Assembly: GCF_001938945.1 (NCBI RefSeq)
Contig: NZ_MKIO01000034.1
Coordinates: 3,459 to 54,272, forward strand
Source: Xaviernesmea rhizosphaerae
GTDB taxonomy: Bacteria > Pseudomonadota > Alphaproteobacteria > Rhizobiales > Rhizobiaceae
Direction: 5' to 3'
Length of the DNA stretch: 50,814 bases
Positions 35,116 through 44,545 of the stretch are shown here, piece by piece. The translations under genes were made by a program, and so were the position numbers. Below the pieces are notes generated by a model. It made no database searches. It had not been told where the DNA came from and saw nothing but the letters and a program-made list of their open reading frames with translations. How positions within the stretch are numbered: position 1 is the first letter of the stretch; each line of letters starts with the position of its first letter.

Positions 35116-36009
35116 CTACCAGCCGCGCGTCTCGCTGCGAAAGGCTTGCGGTGTCATGCCGGTCGAGTTCTTGAAGGCGCGGGTGAAGTTGGCGTGGGAC
35201 GAGAAGCCGGCGGCCAGGGCGACGGCTTCGATGGTCCAGTTCTCGTCGGCCAGCCGTTGCTTGGCGAGCGCCATTCTCTTGTCGTTGACGAAAGCATGCG
35301 GGCTTTTGCCGGTCGCCAATTTGAAGGACCTGGCAAAATGGGCAACGCTCATGCAAGCGACCGAGGCGAGGTCGGTCACGGTGAAATCCTCGTCGAGGTG
35401 AAAATCGACATAGTCCTCGACACGGGCCAGCCGCTTGCCGTCCAGCGGCTTTTCCCCCCGAGCCGCCGGCGTGCGGCCGACCGGCCTGCCCGAATATTGC
35501 CGGATGAGATGGGCCGAGAGCGACAGGGCAAGCGTTTCGACGAGAAGCCGTCCTGCCGCGGTCTCGCAACTCATTTCCCGCAGGATCTGGTTGGCGGCAA
35601 ACTCGATGAACGGGTCCTCGTCGATCGCCTCATAGCGAAGTTCGATCCGTGCCGGATCGAGCTCGTATTCGCGCAGCATGCTGTCTGAAAAAGGTTTGCC
35701 CGGCAAAAAAATGTGGAGGCAGTCATCCATCTGTTCGGAAACCGAGATGAACTCTTCTTCCACGCCGGCGGGACAGAGCCAGATCGTGCCCCGTTTGGCG
35801 ACGGTGTGTTGACGCATGCCGCCGCCGCGCCGGTCGACCACGGACCGGCCGCGAAGAAGCACGGCGATTTCCGTGTCGCGCGGCACCAGCGAGGGAAGCT
35901 CGCCAGCCTCGTGACGCCAGCGTTCCGCAAGCAGGTTTTCCCATCCATGGGCGTTGGATGTCTGCACCATGGTTCCGGTGACGTACTTATCGACGGAATG
36001 ACCGAGCAA
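35116..36009 (-). CDS. AraC-family regulator divergent from the molybdoenzyme operon
   Basis: The protein of about 297 residues ends in the AraC double HTH (VTDLASVACMSVAHFARSFK, TGKSPHAFVNDKRMALAKQR, AVALAAGFSSHANFTRAFKN, MTPQAFRSE). The N-terminal region has the cupin-like WLCPAGVEEEFISVSE segment. The start is uncertain: a TTG at 36009 has a fair GGGGAAG site, and an ATG at 35970 is the alternative. It lies 193 bases from the molybdopterin oxidoreductase on the opposite strand and probably controls that operon. The upstream acx locus has a related AraC arrangement. Confidence 0.88.
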   Translation of the reverse strand: MLGHSVDKYVTGTMVQTSNAHGWENLLAERWRHEAGELPSLVPRDTEIAVLLRGRSVVDRRGGGMRQHTVAKRGTIWLCPAGVEEEFISVSEQMDDCLHIFLPGKPFSDSMLREYELDPARIELRYEAIDEDPFIEFAANQILREMSCETAAGRLLVETLALSLSAHLIRQYSGRPVGRTPAARGEKPLDGKRLARVEDYVDFHLDEDFTVTDLASVACMSVAHFARSFKLATGKSPHAFVNDKRMALAKQRLADENWTIEAVALAAGFSSHANFTRAFKNSTGMTPQAFRSETRGW

Positions 36010-36202
36010 GTGTCTTCCCCGCGCTTTATGGTTGGGCCATCGGCAGAAAATGCAAGATTCGGGCCATTCCGCCCATCGAGAGATTTTCGCACAAAGTGAA
36101 CAGCCAATCGCAGAAGCGGATAAAGGCAGGGCGATCGGACGCTGCCAGACTGCCCATAATTGAAGCGCTGCCTATCGAAGGCGCAATATCTGGGAGTCGA
36201 CC

Positions 36203-38329
36203 ATGTCACGCACCACTGTCGTCGGAGCCTGCCCGCATGATTGTCCCGACACCTGCTCCATCCTGACCACGCTCGAGGATGGCAAGGCGATCGCCGTTCG
36301 CGGCAATCCCGATCATCCGTTCACGCGCGGGCGTCTCTGCGTGAAGGTCAACAACTATCAGGATCGGGTCTATAGCGACCAGCGTATCCTCTATCCCATG
36401 CGGCGCTCCGGCCCGAAGGGCAGCGGCCAGTTCACACGGATCACCTGGGACGAGGCGCTGGCTGAGATCGCCGCGACGTTCAAGGAGATCATCGCGCGCG
36501 ATGGCGCACAGGCGATCCTGCCCTATAGCTATCTCGGCACCCAGGGCATCATAAACGGCCTGAATGTCGGCGATCCCCTGTTCAACAAGCTGGGCGCCGC
36601 GGTGAGCGAGCGCACCTTCTGCGATTCCGGCTCGTGCACGGCCTATATGATGACCATCGGCCATACGCCCGGGGTCGATCCGGAAGCCTTCGTCCATTCG
36701 AAATACATCATCCTGTGGGCCTGCAACACGCTCAGCACCAATTCGCATCACTGGCCCTTCATCGAGCAGGCCAAGAAGAACGGCGCGAAGCTGGTGGTGA
36801 TCGACCCTGTGCGCACCCGCACCGCGCGGCTGGCGGATTGGCATATTCCGATCCGTCCGGGAACCGACGGCGCGCTGGCGATGGCGATGATGCATATCAT
36901 CATCAAGGAAGGTTTGACCGACCGGGACTATATCGATGCGCATACGGTGGGGTTTGCCGAGCTCGCCGAGCGGGTTGAAGACTATACGCCGGAATTCGCC
37001 TCCGCCGAAACCGGCATTCCGGTGGAGGATATCTATCAGCTCGCAAGGGAATATGCCGCGACGCCGCCCGCTGTCGTTCGCATCGGCGTTGCCGTGGAGC
37101 GCCATGCCGGCGGTGGCCAGACGGTGCGGGCCATTGCCTGTCTGCCGGCGCTGATCGGTGCCTGGAAACATGTCGGCGGCGGGCTTCTGCAGCTGCCGAT
37201 CTGGGCCTTTCCGGTCAACTGGGGCGGGCTGATGCGGCCCGATCTCCAGCCGGAAACCATGCGGGTGATCAATTCCTGGCAGCTTGGACCGGCCTTGACC
37301 GGCGAGCTTGCGCTCGATCCGCCGATCCGCTCGCTCTTCGTCTATAACGCCAATCCGATGGCGATGGTGAGCCAGCAGGGGAAGCTGGAAGCGGGTCTGG
37401 CGCGTGAGGATCTGTTCACCGTCGTCAGCGAGCATTTCATGACCGATACGGCCCGCTATGCGGATATTCTGCTGCCGGCAACGACCCAGCTCGAGCAGAA
37501 GGACATCATGTTCTCCTGGGGCCATCTCTACCTGTCCTACAACAATCCGGCCATCGAGCCGCTCGGCGAGGCCGTGCCCAATACCGAGTTGTTCCGGCGG
37601 CTTGCCCGTGCGCTGGGCATCGATGACCCCTTCTTCCATCGCTCGGATGACGAGATGATCGCGCAGTCGATGGACTGGGGAAGCCCCGTCATGGAGGGCA
37701 TCGATCTGGAGACGCTGAAGGAGAAGGGCTATCTCCGCCTGAACATGCCTGCCACAGGCGAATGGGCGCCGCACCGCGACGGCAACTTCCCGACGCCGAC
37801 CGGGAAATGCGAGTTCAAGTCGACGCTTGCAGCAACAGGCAATTTCGTCGTCCCGCTTTTCCGCCAGGGCTATAATGGCGGTCAGTCGGGCGAACCCGTC
37901 GACCCCTTGCCTCACTATATCGCACCGAATGAGAGCCCGGCCAGCGCGCCTGATCTCGCCGGCAAATATCCGCTGAGCCTGATCTCTCCCAAGAGCCACG
38001 CATTTCTCAACTCGAACTACGGCAATCTTCCCGCCCAGCTTGCCCAGGCCGGCGAGGAACAGGCGGTCATTCTGCATCCAAGCGACGCCGATGTCCGCGG
38101 CATCGTCGCCGGGACGCCCATTCGCATCTTCAACGATCGTGGCGTCTTCGAAGCCTTCGCGACGGTCTCGCAGGACGTGATGCCGGGCGTTGTGGTGGCG
38201 CCCGCCGGCTATTGGCAGCGCTCCAACCGCCGCGGGCCGACCGTCCATGCGCTGACCCCGCCGGCCTTCGCCGATCTCGGACGCGCTCCGACATTCTCGG
38301 ATGTGCTGGTCGAGGTCGCGCCGTCCTGA
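36203..38329 (+). CDS. Molybdopterin oxidoreductase (DMSO reductase superfamily)
   Basis: The 708-residue enzyme has an N-terminal 4Fe-4S motif (CPHDCPDTC with a fourth Cys in RGRLCVK), the catalytic domain with KYIILWACNTLSTNSHHWPF and LVVIDPVRTRTARLADWHIP for bis-MGD, and a C-terminal dinucleotide domain with GNLPAQLAQAGEEQAVILHP and RIFNDRGVFEAFATV. The Mo-ligand region reads FCDSGSCTAYMMTIG and does not point clearly to Ser, Cys or Asp. There is no twin-arginine signal, so the enzyme is cytoplasmic. The following ferredoxin and flavoprotein give it an NADPH-linked electron path. The substrate cannot be told; formate dehydrogenase-like or a hydroxylase/dehydroxylase of a catabolic pathway are options. 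Confidence 0.87.
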   Translation: MSRTTVVGACPHDCPDTCSILTTLEDGKAIAVRGNPDHPFTRGRLCVKVNNYQDRVYSDQRILYPMRRSGPKGSGQFTRITWDEALAEIAATFKEIIARDGAQAILPYSYLGTQGIINGLNVGDPLFNKLGAAVSERTFCDSGSCTAYMMTIGHTPGVDPEAFVHSKYIILWACNTLSTNSHHWPFIEQAKKNGAKLVVIDPVRTRTARLADWHIPIRPGTDGALAMAMMHIIIKEGLTDRDYIDAHTVGFAELAERVEDYTPEFASAETGIPVEDIYQLAREYAATPPAVVRIGVAVERHAGGGQTVRAIACLPALIGAWKHVGGGLLQLPIWAFPVNWGGLMRPDLQPETMRVINSWQLGPALTGELALDPPIRSLFVYNANPMAMVSQQGKLEAGLAREDLFTVVSEHFMTDTARYADILLPATTQLEQKDIMFSWGHLYLSYNNPAIEPLGEAVPNTELFRRLARALGIDDPFFHRSDDEMIAQSMDWGSPVMEGIDLETLKEKGYLRLNMPATGEWAPHRDGNFPTPTGKCEFKSTLAATGNFVVPLFRQGYNGGQSGEPVDPLPHYIAPNESPASAPDLAGKYPLSLISPKSHAFLNSNYGNLPAQLAQAGEEQAVILHPSDADVRGIVAGTPIRIFNDRGVFEAFATVSQDVMPGVVVAPAGYWQRSNRRGPTVHALTPPAFADLGRAPTFSDVLVEVAPS

Positions 38330-38379
38330 CGGCCCCTGCCTGTTCGTCAGCAAATGAATTTGTGAAAGGCGTAGAGAAC

Positions 38380-38685
38380 GTGACCTATGTCGTGACTGAC
38401 CAGTGCACGGGATGCCGTTACACCGAATGCGTGACCGTGTGTCCTGTCGAATGCTTTCATCTCGATGACGAGATGACCTATATCGATCCCGAAAATTGCA
38501 TCGATTGCGGCGGCTGCGTTCCGGCCTGTCCGGTCGGCGCGATCCAGCCGGCCTATCTGCTGCCGCCGGAGCAGCAGAAGTGGATCGAGATCAATCGCCG
38601 CCGGGCGGCGGAAACGCCTGTGATCACCAGCCGCCTTGCGCCGCTTCCCGGCGCCGATCAGCGGAAGATGGCGCTCGGCCGATGA
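38380..38685 (+). CDS. Ferredoxin, FdxA type (7Fe or 8Fe)
   Basis: The 101-residue protein has CTGCRYTECVTVCPVECFH and CIDCGGCVPACPVGAIQP, the layout of FdxA-type ferredoxins with a 3Fe-4S or 4Fe-4S and a 4Fe-4S cluster. I took the GTG at 38380, which gives the usual start of the family (VTYVVTDQC); the longer frame from 38212 runs into the previous gene. It lies 50 bases after the molybdoenzyme and overlaps the next gene by four bases. It probably carries electrons between the two. Confidence 0.85.
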   Translation: MTYVVTDQCTGCRYTECVTVCPVECFHLDDEMTYIDPENCIDCGGCVPACPVGAIQPAYLLPPEQQKWIEINRRRAAETPVITSRLAPLPGADQRKMALGR

Positions 38686-40022
38686 CGACGTCGCCTTATC
38701 GCATCGCCATTGTCGGGGCAGGCCCGAGCGGCTTCTACGCGGCGGAGGCCTTGCTGCGCACGGGGCAGGATCTGGCCGTCGACCTGTTCGAGCGCCTGCC
38801 GGTGCCCTATGGCCTCGTGCGTTTCGGCGTTGCGCCCGATCATCCCAAGCTCAAACAGGTCACCGCCGTTTTCGACCGGATTGCGGCGATGCCAGGCTTT
38901 CGCTTCGTCGGCGGTGTCGAGGTCGGGGTGGATGTCGGCATCGAGACCCTGCGCAATGCCTATCACGCCGTCATCCTGGCCACGGGCGCATCGCTTGGCC
39001 GCAAGATCGGCTTGCCCGGCGAAGGCCTGGCGGGCATCCACCAAGCCAGCGATTTCGTCGGCTGGTACAATGGTCATCCGGATTGCCGGGATCTGACCTT
39101 CGACTTCCGCGGCGAACGCGCGGTCGTGATCGGCCATGGCAATGTCGCCCTCGACGTGGCGCGTCTCCTCGTCAAGACGCCCGACGAACTGCGCCATACG
39201 GACATTGCCCGGCATGCGCTCGAGGCGCTGGCGGAGAGCCGGATTCGCGAGGTGCATCTGGTGGGGCGCAGCGGTCCGGCCGGAACACGCTTCTCGGCTA
39301 AGGAACTGCAGGAATTCGGCACATTGGAAAACTGCGATCCGGGCGTGGAGCCGGGCGACCTCGGCCGTGACCCCTTTGACCCTCCCCACGATGCGGACCC
39401 CGAACGGCGGATGGCGATCGGCCTTCTCGAGGGGTTTTCGCACCGTATGTGGGAAAAGGGCAAACGCTGCCTTTTCCGCTTCCATCTCCATCCCGCTTCT
39501 TTCGAGGGGTACGACCATGTCGGCCGCGTCATGTTTCGCAGGATGGCGCCCGGCGAGGACATGGAACGAGAACTCGCGATCGACACGGGTCTTGTCTTCC
39601 TCAGCCTCGGCAGACGCAGCGCTCCGCTTGCCGATGTTCCCTACGATGGCGCGCGGGGCGTCCATGCCAATGTCGGCGGTCGCGTCGGCGGGGAGGAACA
39701 CGGGGTGCCGGGCCTTTACGCCTGCGGCTGGAGCAAGCGCGGCCCACAGGGCACGATCGGGACGAACCGCGCCTGCGCACTCGATACGGTCGACAAGCTT
39801 CTGGCCGATCTCGGTTCGCTGCCGTCGCCGGGTGCTGACGCGGCGGACGATCTCGTTTCTGCGCTCTGGAAGCGCCAGGGCCTGCGCCTCGACTTTGACG
39901 CATGGCGCGCGATCGACGCGGCGGAGGTGACACGGGGCCGCGCGCTCGGCAAGCCGCGCGAGAAATTTGTTTCCGTCGAAGCGATGATCGACGCGGCCCG
40001 GGGGAGGGACATCGCATGTTGA
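38682..40022 (+). CDS. Ferredoxin-NADP reductase, adrenodoxin reductase-like
   Basis: The 446-residue flavoprotein has an FAD site ([18 protein letters not shown]), the conserved [15 protein letters not shown], an NADP site ([17 protein letters not shown]) and the C-terminal [15 protein letters not shown]. This is the adrenodoxin reductase/FprA family, which passes electrons between NADPH and a ferredoxin. The ATG overlaps the ferredoxin stop (ATGA), and its own end overlaps the moaA start by seven bases. So the ferredoxin, reductase and moaA are co-translated, and the molybdoenzyme likely uses this chain. Confidence 0.9.
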   Translation: MTTSPYRIAIVGAGPSGFYAAEALLRTGQDLAVDLFERLPVPYGLVRFGVAPDHPKLKQVTAVFDRIAAMPGFRFVGGVEVGVDVGIETLRNAYHAVILATGASLGRKIGLPGEGLAGIHQASDFVGWYNGHPDCRDLTFDFRGERAVVIGHGNVALDVARLLVKTPDELRHTDIARHALEALAESRIREVHLVGRSGPAGTRFSAKELQEFGTLENCDPGVEPGDLGRDPFDPPHDADPERRMAIGLLEGFSHRMWEKGKRCLFRFHLHPASFEGYDHVGRVMFRRMAPGEDMERELAIDTGLVFLSLGRRSAPLADVPYDGARGVHANVGGRVGGEEHGVPGLYACGWSKRGPQGTIGTNRACALDTVDKLLADLGSLPSPGADAADDLVSALWKRQGLRLDFDAWRAIDAAEVTRGRALGKPREKFVSVEAMIDAARGRDIAC

Positions 40023-41032
40023 TGGAAACCCCTTCCGCCTGTGCGCTTGTCGACCGCTTTGGCCGCCGGGTGAGCTACCTCCGGCTGTCGGTGACCGACC
40101 GCTGCGATCTGCGCTGCGTCTATTGCATGTCGGAGCGGATGACCTTCATGCCACGGCGCGATATTCTTTCGCTCGACGAATTGTCGCGCGTCGCGCGGGC
40201 GTTCATTCGCTTCGGTGTGCGCAAGATCCGCATCACCGGCGGCGAGCCGCTCGTGCGCAAGGGCGTCATCGATCTCTTCCAGGACCTGTCGGCCTGCCTG
40301 CAGGACGGATCCTTGCAGGAATTGACCCTGACGACCAATGGAACGCGCCTTGCCCGGCATGCGCGGGATCTGGCGCTCGCGGGTGTGCGGCGGGTCAACA
40401 TCTCCCTGGACACGCTCGATCCGCATCGCTTCGCCGCGCTCACGCGCGGAGGGTCTCTCGCAACGGTGCTCGAGGGGATCGATGCCGCGCAGGAGGCGGG
40501 CCTGGCGGTCAAGATCAATACGGTCGCCCTGCGTGGGAGCACGGAGGACGAGATCGACGACCTGATCTCCTTCGCCCACACCCGCGGCATGGGGCTGACG
40601 CTGATCGAGACCATGCCTCTTGGAGAAACGGGAGAGGACAGGCTCGACCAGTATCTCCCCTTGACCCTTTTGCGCCGCCAGATCGAGGCGCGCTGGTCGC
40701 TGACGGATATCGGCCTGCGCACCGGCGGCCCGGCGCGCTATGCGAGGGTCGCGGAAACCGGCGGCGTTATCGGCTTCATCACGCCGATGACGCATAATTT
40801 CTGCGAGACCTGCAATCGCGTGCGCGTGACCGCTGCAGGCGTGCTCCATACCTGCCTCGGCCAGGAGGACGCGGCGGATCTGAAAGCGGTCCTGCGTTCT
40901 TCAGACAGCAACACGCCACTCATGGAGACGATCGCCCATGCGCTGAAGCACAAACCCAAGGGGCACGACTTCGTCCTGGATCGCGCATCGGTTCCGCAGA
41001 TCGTCCGCCACATGTCGGCGACGGGAGGCTGA
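40016..41032 (+). CDS. moaA: GTP 3',8-cyclase MoaA (molybdenum cofactor biosynthesis)
   Basis: The 338-residue radical-SAM protein has C30, C34 and C37 in [20 protein letters not shown], and a second cluster site [14 protein letters not shown] with a third Cys after 13 residues (HTC). It ends in Gly-Gly, as active MoaA proteins do. With MoaC it converts GTP to the pterin precursor. GGGAGG stands seven bases before the ATG at 40016. Its place as the last gene of a molybdoenzyme operon is unusual for a housekeeping moaA, so it may be a second copy that serves this enzyme; other moa genes are not in the window. Confidence 0.92.
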   Translation: MLMETPSACALVDRFGRRVSYLRLSVTDRCDLRCVYCMSERMTFMPRRDILSLDELSRVARAFIRFGVRKIRITGGEPLVRKGVIDLFQDLSACLQDGSLQELTLTTNGTRLARHARDLALAGVRRVNISLDTLDPHRFAALTRGGSLATVLEGIDAAQEAGLAVKINTVALRGSTEDEIDDLISFAHTRGMGLTLIETMPLGETGEDRLDQYLPLTLLRRQIEARWSLTDIGLRTGGPARYARVAETGGVIGFITPMTHNFCETCNRVRVTAAGVLHTCLGQEDAADLKAVLRSSDSNTPLMETIAHALKHKPKGHDFVLDRASVPQIVRHMSATGG

Positions 41033-41213
41033 CCCTGACGCCGACGTGGCCCGGCGCTGACAGCCCTGTCAAGAGTTGCTATCGAAGGGTGATCTCAAGA
41101 ATCGCAGCGGCGCATCGTTGGCCACCGGACGTCCAGACATGGCCACTCACAATCGATGACCGGCGACGATGACAGGCTGTCCCAGGCCGTATTGATAGGA
41201 TGGCATCTGCAAC

Positions 41214-41594
41214 ATGACGCTGCAGGACTTTTATCTTGCCTATATAGATTGTCTCAATCGGCAGGATTGGGATGCGCTGGGGCGACATGTTGCCGAGCAC
41301 GTCAAACACAATGGCCGGCCGTTTGGGCTGTCAGGCTATCGCTCGATGCTGATCCAGGATTTCGAGGACATCCCCGACCTGCGTTTCGTCGTCGATCGTC
41401 TGGTCTGCGACCAGTCGCTTATCGCGGCGCGGTTGATGTTCGATTGCGCGCCAAAAGGCCGGTTCCTTGGCCTGGAGATCAACGGCCGACGCATTTCCTT
41501 CGCGGAAAACGTGTTCTACGAGGTGAAGGGCGGCAAGATCGTTGACGTTTTCTCCGTCATCGATAAAGCCGCGATCGAACGTCAGATCGGGTAG
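41214..41594 (+). CDS. SnoaL-like (NTF2 fold) ester cyclase-family protein
   Basis: The 126-residue protein has the small cone-shaped NTF2 fold pattern of SnoaL-like proteins: YIDCLNRQDWDALGRHVAEH, LQDFEDIPDLRF-like LIQDFEDIPDLRFVVDRLVC and GRRISFAENVFYEVKGGKIV. Such proteins are cyclases, isomerases or of unknown role. It stands alone between moaA and a minus-strand DUF4112 gene. No SD is obvious before the ATG at 41214. Confidence 0.75.
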   Translation: MTLQDFYLAYIDCLNRQDWDALGRHVAEHVKHNGRPFGLSGYRSMLIQDFEDIPDLRFVVDRLVCDQSLIAARLMFDCAPKGRFLGLEINGRRISFAENVFYEVKGGKIVDVFSVIDKAAIERQIG

Positions 41595-41683
41595 CGATCG
41601 AGAGCAGCGGACTGGAAACCGGTTCCCGCCTTTCGGTCCGAAGCGCCAGCAGGCTCCTGAAAAAGCTCACCCCTGCGCGCCGC

Positions 41684-42112
41684 TCACCGCTTGCGCCGCA
41701 ATTCTTCGGGCTGAACACCGAAATGATCGAGAATGATCTGGACGTTGCGGCGATGCGATTTGAAATAGACGTCGAAGAGATCGCCCAAGAGCGGCACGCT
41801 CCCGACGACCGAATCCATCGCCAGATTGCCCATCATCCGTGCGAGTTTTTCCGACGGAAGGCCGAGGCGGCGCGCCTCGTTGACAATGTAGAGGCCGACG
41901 AGGGCGCCAGCTCCGTCGCCGAGGATCGGCACAAGGCCAAGCACGGAATCGGCGCCAAACCGCACGCGCGTGCCGGGAATGCCGACCGCGGTGTCCATCA
42001 GGCGTGCGATGCTGGAGAGCCTGCGGATTTTCAAAAGACGCTGTTCCACGCCCAAGGTGTCGCTTGCAGCATTGCGATCAAACCCGCCTGCAGTCCATGT
42101 TCGTTCCGCCAT
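41684..42112 (-). CDS. DUF4112 domain protein
   Basis: The 142-residue protein contains LARLMDTAVGIPG-like IARLMDTAVGIPGTRVRFGA, DSVLGLVPILGDGAGALVGL, DSVVGSVPLLGDLFDVYFKS and RRNVQIILDHF, the two related blocks of DUF4112, a small membrane-associated family of unknown role. I took the ATG at 42112 after CCGGAGGCTGAT, rather than the ATG at 42127. Confidence 0.85.
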   Translation of the reverse strand: MAERTWTAGGFDRNAASDTLGVEQRLLKIRRLSSIARLMDTAVGIPGTRVRFGADSVLGLVPILGDGAGALVGLYIVNEARRLGLPSEKLARMMGNLAMDSVVGSVPLLGDLFDVYFKSHRRNVQIILDHFGVQPEELRRKR

Positions 42113-42206
42113 ATCAGCCTCCGGCACCGGAAAACCCGGTGACGAAAAAATGGGAATGCGGCGCTTGATTTCAAGTCGATGTCATGGATCCTTGAAAGAG
42201 ATCCAC

Positions 42207-42332
42207 ATGTCGAGCAAGAAAATCCTCCCTCGTAACATAAGGATATCCGCTTTCGGAACGGATGTGATTGTCAGTAAAGTTATAGAGAGTGGCAAAAAAA
42301 CCGCCGCAACTTTATTGCAGGCGAGACGATAG
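42207..42332 (+). CDS. Candidate small protein of 41 residues
   Basis: The frame reads MSSKKILPRNIRISAFGTD and ends ATLLQARR. It has an AAAGAG site six bases upstream and is lower in GC than its neighbours. It is basic, with no membrane segment. It lies alone in the 330-base gap between the DUF4112 and LysR genes. I know no relative; it could be a chance frame. Confidence 0.3.
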   Translation: MSSKKILPRNIRISAFGTDVIVSKVIESGKKTAATLLQARR

Positions 42333-42440
42333 CCCGACGAGAATGACCCGACGACCGAGGAGATCACGCTTCGACGAAAGAGGCTTGAGACGCGCCGATC
42401 CTTTTCCACCAGACCACCGGCAATGATGCACGACGCTTGC

Positions 42441-43322
42441 TCAACGCTCTATGCCGTAAGGCGCGCTGAGCCTGCTCAAATGCTCATGTAACCGATCGAT
42501 GATCGCAGCCCGCGTGCCGGCCCGCCTCTGCAGCAGACCGATCGGCCGCAAGATCTGCGGTTCGCCGAAGGGCGCGGAGACGATCGGAACGGTGATATCG
42601 CGCAAGGCGATCCAGGGAACCACCGACACGCCGAGACCGTGAACGACGCAAGAGACCACCGACGCAATCGTGTCGATCTCGGCGATCAGGTTCGGCACGA
42701 CGCTGGTTTTCGCAAGCTCGGTCTCGATGATCTGGGCCAGCTTGAACCGACTGTTGAACCTGACATAAGGCATCGTCGACAGCATATCGAGGCCGGACAT
42801 TTGCGGCGTGCCCCTGGGAGCGATGACCAGCAAAGGTTCGTTGATGAACGGGTGCCACCTCAAGGCTGAAGGAATGCCGGAATATTCGGCGACCATGGCG
42901 CAGTCCAGGCGGCCGGACATGACATCGCTCATCAATTCATCCGTATTGGCGACCTGAAGCTTTATTCGGAGGTCGGGATAGTCAGCCTTGAGGGCGACGA
43001 TGGAGAGCGGCAGGAGCGAAAGCGCGCTCGAACGAACGGAGCCGATGGTGAACGTGCCGCTGACGGCCCTGCCGGAGATGGCGTCGATGATATCGTCCGC
43101 GCCACGGACCAGCGTGCGCGCTGCCTCGAGCATCTGCAGACCGTGGCTGTTGAGCGTGATCGGTCTGGTCGAGCGATCGAACAATTCTCCCCTGACTTCC
43201 AGCTCCAGCGCCTGAATTTGCTGGCTTACCGCCGATGGGGTCAGGCCGACGGCCTCGGCGGCCTTCGCAAATGTTCCGTGCTCGGCAATCGCGATGAAGG
43301 TTTTGAGCTGCCGCGTATCCAG
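42441..43322 (-). CDS. LysR-family regulator with apparent CTG start
   Basis: The in-frame HTH (LKTFIAIAEHGTFAKAAEAV, TPSAVSQQIQALELEVRGEL) begins right after a CTG at 43322-43320, read as the start of a family-typical (M)DTRQLKTF. GGGAGG stands five bases before that CTG, and no ATG, GTG or TTG exists in frame between it and the upstream stop. The first ATG, at 43184, would remove the DNA-binding half. The effector domain (SVRSSALSLLPLSIVALKAD, HGLGVSVVPWIALRDI) is complete, 293 residues in all. It is divergent from the 2-hydroxyacid dehydrogenase-RraA-Tct operon and is likely its regulator. Confidence 0.8.
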   Translation of the reverse strand: MDTRQLKTFIAIAEHGTFAKAAEAVGLTPSAVSQQIQALELEVRGELFDRSTRPITLNSHGLQMLEAARTLVRGADDIIDAISGRAVSGTFTIGSVRSSALSLLPLSIVALKADYPDLRIKLQVANTDELMSDVMSGRLDCAMVAEYSGIPSALRWHPFINEPLLVIAPRGTPQMSGLDMLSTMPYVRFNSRFKLAQIIETELAKTSVVPNLIAEIDTIASVVSCVVHGLGVSVVPWIALRDITVPIVSAPFGEPQILRPIGLLQRRAGTRAAIIDRLHEHLSRLSAPYGIER

Positions 43323-43503
43323 ATCGACCTCCCACGAATTAAGTTTCCCTGTTTATCTTCACCAGAATTATTCGCTTTTATCAAGCTGTCCTTATGTTAA
43401 CGTCCAGTTAGGAGACGCCAGGAGGAACTTTGGCGTGTGGGAGGATGGTGAAGCGGCGCAGAAGCACTGCTGCGTCCTCGCACGTTTCCAGTTCGAGGGA
43501 TGC

Positions 43504-44511
43504 ATGGGAAGCCGAAACATCCTGGTCACCGGACCAGCCATCAATGAACACGCGGTGAACCTGATTGTCAGCAAGGGCTATCGCGTGTCGTACGTGCCCC
43601 CTTACACGAGCGAGGACGATCTGATCCGGATCGTCACGGATCTCGACCCGGTGGGCGTGGTCGTTCGCATGGGCCGGTTCGGCGAAGCGGCGATCGAGGC
43701 TGCGCCCTCGCTGCGCGTCCTTTCCAAGCACGGCGTCGGTGTCGACAATATCGATGTGGACGCAGCCTCCCGCCGCGACATCGCCGTGGTCGTGGCTGCC
43801 GGCGCGAATGCCCTTTCGGTCGCCGAACATGCGATGGCGCTGCTCTTTGCCGTGGTGAAGCGGATCGTTCCGCTCGACGGCAGCCTGCGCGCCGGACGGT
43901 GGGAGAAGCCGGGTTTCTCCGGCAAGGAACTCGCGGGCATGACCATCGGTCTCGTCGGTTTCGGAGCGATCGCCCGGCACATGGCAGCCTTCGCAAAGGC
44001 CTTCGCCTTGGAGGTGCGGGCCTTCGATCCCTTTGCCGACGAAGCCGCATTTGCCGCGGCAGGCGTCCAGCGCGTGACGGATCTCGACGATCTGATCGCG
44101 TCGTCGGACATTGTAAGCCTGCACTGCCCTTTGACACCCGACACGCGCGATCTCATCGATGACCGCCGTCTTGGCATGATGCGGACGGGCTCCTTCATCA
44201 TCAACACCGCCAGAGGCGGCCTGATCGACGAGGACGCCCTGCTTCGTGCCGTCCAGAGCGGACAGATCGCCGGAGCCGGGCTCGACTCCTTCCAGAAGGA
44301 GCCGCCCGCGGACAATCACCCGTTCTGGCAGGACCAGCGCATCGTGGTGACGCCTCACATCGGCGGCGTGACGCAGGAAGCCAATGGCCGCGTCGGGGTG
44401 GACGCGGTGGAAGGCATCTTCGCCATTGTGGAAGGACGTCCGCTTGGTCGCGAGAGGATCGTGAACCATCGCTCGCTCGCCCACGGGTCCGCCGCGAAGA
44501 CGCCGGCCTGA
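43504..44511 (+). CDS. D-isomer-specific 2-hydroxyacid dehydrogenase
   Basis: The 335-residue enzyme has LSKHGVGVDNIDVDAASRRD, the NAD-binding IGLVGFGAIARHMAAFAKAF, CPLTPDTRDLIDDRRLGMMR, INTARGGLIDEDALLRAV (catalytic Arg), a Glu in GLDSFQKEPPADNHPF and a His in VTPHIGGVTQEA. It belongs to the phosphoglycerate/hydroxypyruvate dehydrogenase group. I took the ATG at 43504 after GAGGGA; the frame extends to 43294 without support. It opens an operon with an RraA-like protein and a Tct transporter, so it probably oxidises or reduces an imported hydroxy acid. The substrate is unknown. Confidence 0.9.
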   Translation: MGSRNILVTGPAINEHAVNLIVSKGYRVSYVPPYTSEDDLIRIVTDLDPVGVVVRMGRFGEAAIEAAPSLRVLSKHGVGVDNIDVDAASRRDIAVVVAAGANALSVAEHAMALLFAVVKRIVPLDGSLRAGRWEKPGFSGKELAGMTIGLVGFGAIARHMAAFAKAFALEVRAFDPFADEAAFAAAGVQRVTDLDDLIASSDIVSLHCPLTPDTRDLIDDRRLGMMRTGSFIINTARGGLIDEDALLRAVQSGQIAGAGLDSFQKEPPADNHPFWQDQRIVVTPHIGGVTQEANGRVGVDAVEGIFAIVEGRPLGRERIVNHRSLAHGSAAKTPA

Positions 44512-44545
44512 CATTTCACCCATTTAACAGCATGAGGAGGCGACG

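Noticed and set aside
36206..38353. Minus-strand frame of 715 codons opposite the molybdoenzyme
   Set aside because: It mirrors the real gene almost exactly; composition is typical of antisense frames in GC-rich DNA.
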